Positions 61,633-64,000 of a stretch of 64,000 nt of DNA are shown here, one piece after another. The notes under the pieces are model-generated. The model had not been told where the DNA came from and searched no databases. It was given only the letters and a program-made list of their open reading frames with translations. The position numbers were made by a program, and so were the translations under genes. Position 1 is the first letter of the stretch; every line of letters begins with the position of its first letter. The stretch covers positions 62,001 through 126,000 of the forward strand of contig NZ_JBEWYP010000005.1 of NCBI RefSeq assembly GCF_040566555.1, written 5' to 3'. This DNA is from Sediminicola sp040566555. Its GTDB lineage: Bacteria > Bacteroidota > Bacteroidia > Flavobacteriales > Flavobacteriaceae.

Positions 61633-64000
61633 TTAGATTAGTTGCTTTTTCTTCTTTCCCATGGCCATTCCGCCGATGGATGTCGTAATCATATGTCTGT
61701 CCAGCACCTTTTCCTTAAATACCCTAAGTCCCAAATCGGATCGGTATCCGTGGATCTCGCTCACATCGAGCACCGTAAGAAAATTGATGATTTCCTCGCT
61801 CACTACCTGCCCTGGCACCAGTACGGGAAACCCGGGAGGGTAAGGAATTACAAAGGTGGAGGCTACCAGTTTTCTGCCTTTTGCCATGATCGACAAGACG
61901 TCGTTCAAGGGAACATATTCATAATTTTCTTCATCATAGGCCAAGAAATAGGCTTCCCTCAAATTACCTCCAGGGACACCAGGGACAGCCTGAAAGGAGT
62001 GATGGAAATAACTGAAATCTGGCAATGGCGGCACCTCTTGGGTCAAGGAATAAATACGTTTGTCCCGTATTTCCTTTTCCTTGTCGCTCAAGGATTTTAC
62101 CTCATCGTCCAATTCATCCGCAATTTTCAATAGCGCATTGGTCAAATAGGTGATACTTCCTCTGGTGGTCCCTATGTTCGTCATGAAAAGCACCGTGTTC
62201 CTGGAGGTCTTGTTGATCTGGATATTGAATTTATCCATTAAATATTTGTTCTTGAAGGTATCCCCATCAACCCCTGTTTTTCCTATGTACAGAGTAATCT
62301 TGGTAGGGTCCAGCACAAATTCGTCCTTCTCCCATGCCTCTTCCATACGGTTCCACCCTTCATTTTTGGTATAGTATTCCTTGAGGCCTGTTTGTCGGTA
62401 TTTATCCGGAATAAAATCTTGCACCGTCAGTACATCAAAGTATTTGCTCAACTGGGGATTATCATTGATCTTGGCCCTTAATACCATGGCCAGTTCAATA
62501 CTCTTTTCCACCAGTTCAAAGCCTTCAAGCTGCACCTGTCGTCTCCCGATATCCAAGGAGGCCAACATCTGGTAATTGGGGGAGGTAGAGGTATGGGTCA
62601 TATAGGCTTCGAGAAAGGTATTCTCGGTTTTGCGACGGAAATCCTCATCAAAAATATGGATCATGGAGCCCTGTCTAAAACTGCTCAAGGTCTTATGGGT
62701 ACTCTGGGTGGCATAGACCCTTATCTTCACCTTATCGGGATCGGGCAATAAAGATTGTTCTCCCTCCTTTAAGCCTTTGATATGCTCCTTGTACTTCGCC
62801 CTATATTTTTCACTGCCGTATCTATCACAAAGCTTTTTAGCGGTATACATCCCCGTACGTTGCTTATAGTTATTGGCGAACCCTGCAAAGGCAAACCAGG
62901 CTTCATCCCATAAAAAGACCATATCCGGTTTTATAGCGAGCACTTGTTCCATCACCCGCTCCACATTATAAACAAGGCCATCAAACGTACAATTGGTCAG
63001 TAGCAACATCTTTACATTGTCCAACCTTCCCGCATCCTTTAATTGTAGCAATTTGGTCTTGATCTGCTCCAAGGGCACCGCCCCGTACATGGAATATTCT
63101 TCTATGGGGTAGGAATCCAGATACACGGGATAAGCGCCTGCCAAAACCAGACCGTAGTGGTGCGACTTATGGCAATCCCTGTCGATAAGCACTACATCCT
63201 GTGGTTTTACCAAGGCCTGCATCACAATTTTATTGGCGGTAGATGTTCCGTTCGTCACAAAATAGGTGTATTGGGAACCATAGGCATCACGTGCCATCTC
63301 CTGGGCCTTTTTTATAGGTCCCGTGGGCTGCAAGAGGGAATCCAGCCCCCCTGTGGTGGCCGAAGTTTCCGCCAAAAACATATTCCGACCATAAAAATCC
63401 CCGAAATCGTTGATCCATCTGGACTTGAAGACCGAATTCCCACGTGAGATGGGCATGGCATGAAAGACCCCTGTGGGTTTCTGGCTATATTCTACCAAGG
63501 CCGAAAAGAAGGGGGTGTTGTACCGCTCCGCAATTCCGCGCATAATGGTAAGATGCAGCTCCTGTATGTCCTCTGTTTGATAAAATATTCGTCTAAACCC
63601 CTTAATAGTGCTGTCCTTGAGATGTCCCAAAGCCGTATCGGTCACATAATAGGTATCCAACTCTGGGCGGTACTTCTTGATCAGTTCTCCCATGAGGGGA
63701 CCCAGTTCGGTTTCCGGTTTCGATGAAAAATCGAGCTTGGTCACCTTTTCAATATAGGGCATGATAATTGGCGTGATCTTCTTTGAAAGATAGGGCGGCG
63801 CATAACGCACCACTACCGCCTGGATGTTGTGGTTGAACAGAAGGGCAATCATCACATCCTGAAAAGAACGCTGCACCACCACGCCATAGGTAAACTTGTC
63901 GTTGGGGGTCCGTAGGGCCCTTAGGCTATGCCTTAATTTACCCTCTTCCTGTTCGGAAATATCATCCACGAACAAGACCTCAAAATGGTTTTTGCGAACA
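61633..64000 (-). CDS. Orn/Lys/Arg decarboxylase (fold type I), N-terminus beyond the window
   Basis: At least 788 residues; the frame continues to the right edge (VRKNHFEVLFVDDISEQEE). The visible start is the N-terminal wing domain, then the PLP core: SATTGGLDSLLQP, FVTNGTSTANKIVMQAL, DRDCHKSHHYGLVLAGAYPV, FLWDEAWFAF and the Schiff-base Lys in YATQSTHKTLSSFRQG. The C-terminal part has PPGFPVLVPGQVV. It forms amines (agmatine, cadaverine or putrescine) and CO2 from the basic amino acid; arginine is the commonest assignment but cannot be proved here. Downstream in the same run lie the ATP-grasp, C45 and ALDH genes. Confidence 0.92.
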   Translation of the reverse strand, partial: VRKNHFEVLFVDDISEQEEGKLRHSLRALRTPNDKFTYGVVVQRSFQDVMIALLFNHNIQAVVVRYAPPYLSKKITPIIMPYIEKVTKLDFSSKPETELGPLMGELIKKYRPELDTYYVTDTALGHLKDSTIKGFRRIFYQTEDIQELHLTIMRGIAERYNTPFFSALVEYSQKPTGVFHAMPISRGNSVFKSRWINDFGDFYGRNMFLAETSATTGGLDSLLQPTGPIKKAQEMARDAYGSQYTYFVTNGTSTANKIVMQALVKPQDVVLIDRDCHKSHHYGLVLAGAYPVYLDSYPIEEYSMYGAVPLEQIKTKLLQLKDAGRLDNVKMLLLTNCTFDGLVYNVERVMEQVLAIKPDMVFLWDEAWFAFAGFANNYKQRTGMYTAKKLCDRYGSEKYRAKYKEHIKGLKEGEQSLLPDPDKVKIRVYATQSTHKTLSSFRQGSMIHIFDEDFRRKTENTFLEAYMTHTSTSPNYQMLASLDIGRRQVQLEGFELVEKSIELAMVLRAKINDNPQLSKYFDVLTVQDFIPDKYRQTGLKEYYTKNEGWNRMEEAWEKDEFVLDPTKITLYIGKTGVDGDTFKNKYLMDKFNIQINKTSRNTVLFMTNIGTTRGSITYLTNALLKIADELDDEVKSLSDKEKEIRDKRIYSLTQEVPPLPDFSYFHHSFQAVPGVPGGNLREAYFLAYDEENYEYVPLNDVLSIMAKGRKLVASTFVIPYPPGFPVLVPGQVVSEEIINFLTVLDVSEIHGYRSDLGLRVFKEKVLDRHMITTSIGGMAMGKKKKQLI

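Noticed and set aside
61022..61636. A 204-codon frame antisense to the ATP-grasp gene
   Set aside because: A shadow of the well-supported ATP-grasp frame.

Overview
The window comes from a member of the Bacteroidota, almost certainly a (probably marine) Flavobacteriaceae species. The grounds are the TAnnTTTG-type -7 promoter elements, weak Shine-Dalgarno signals, Bacteroidota-specific families (GT117/DUF2723, DUF5686, DUF5916, PorT-like barrel, PycTM/DUF5706 protein), and the flavobacterial forms of L13 and S2. No genus is assigned. It looks like ordinary chromosome: no phage, insertion sequence or CRISPR array was seen, and all 16S/23S genes lie elsewhere.

Layout. 1-2.5 kb: two small envelope lipoproteins, a membrane PycTM protein with an eroded HD domain, a tiny membrane ORF and tRNA-Gln. 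2.7-15.7 kb: a GT117 glycosyltransferase, a cysteine-less thioredoxin, a membrane metallophosphoesterase, CutC, a glycosylasparaginase, DNA polymerase I, a lipocalin-like lipoprotein and a DUF5916 outer-membrane protein. 15.9-22.6 kb: translation genes (rplM-rpsI, rpsB-tsf, pyrH-frr), interrupted by an opposing M61 peptidase. 22.7-31.3 kb: DUF5686 protein, RND/MMPL exporter, asnS, rpoN and a membrane protein. 31.3-34.4 kb: a porin-like barrel and an ExbB-X-ExbD-ExbD energising unit. 34.5-42 kb: tRNA-Ser, asparaginase, TatD, a retropepsin-like protease and the 2-oxoglutarate dehydrogenase E1/E2 genes. 42-48.6 kb: amidohydrolase, GalE and a DegT aminotransferase (sugar-nucleotide branch), WaaA and an MFS sugar porter. 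48.7-51.4 kb: a multi-PAS sensor without an ATPase domain, overlapping a stand-alone response regulator. 51.9-53.7 kb: a type II sulfide:quinone oxidoreductase with a DUF2892 membrane protein and a 32-codon ORF. 53.9-57.2 kb: an acidic DUF4382-like lipoprotein, a related non-secreted protein, and two clusters of palindromic intergenic repeats flanking a small DUF4440-type lipoprotein. 57.2-64 kb: a same-strand run of Orn/Lys/Arg decarboxylase, ATP-grasp ligase with a histone-like tail, C45 amide hydrolase/acyltransferase and aldehyde dehydrogenase.

Most genes are housekeeping. The best candidates for undescribed biology are the decarboxylase/ATP-grasp/C45/ALDH run (a possible amine-conjugate pathway), the PycTM protein whose HD metal site has decayed, the PAS/DHp protein that lacks its catalytic ATPase, and the repeat clusters with a conserved loop. 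No complete defence system is visible; the PycTM protein has no cyclase beside it.
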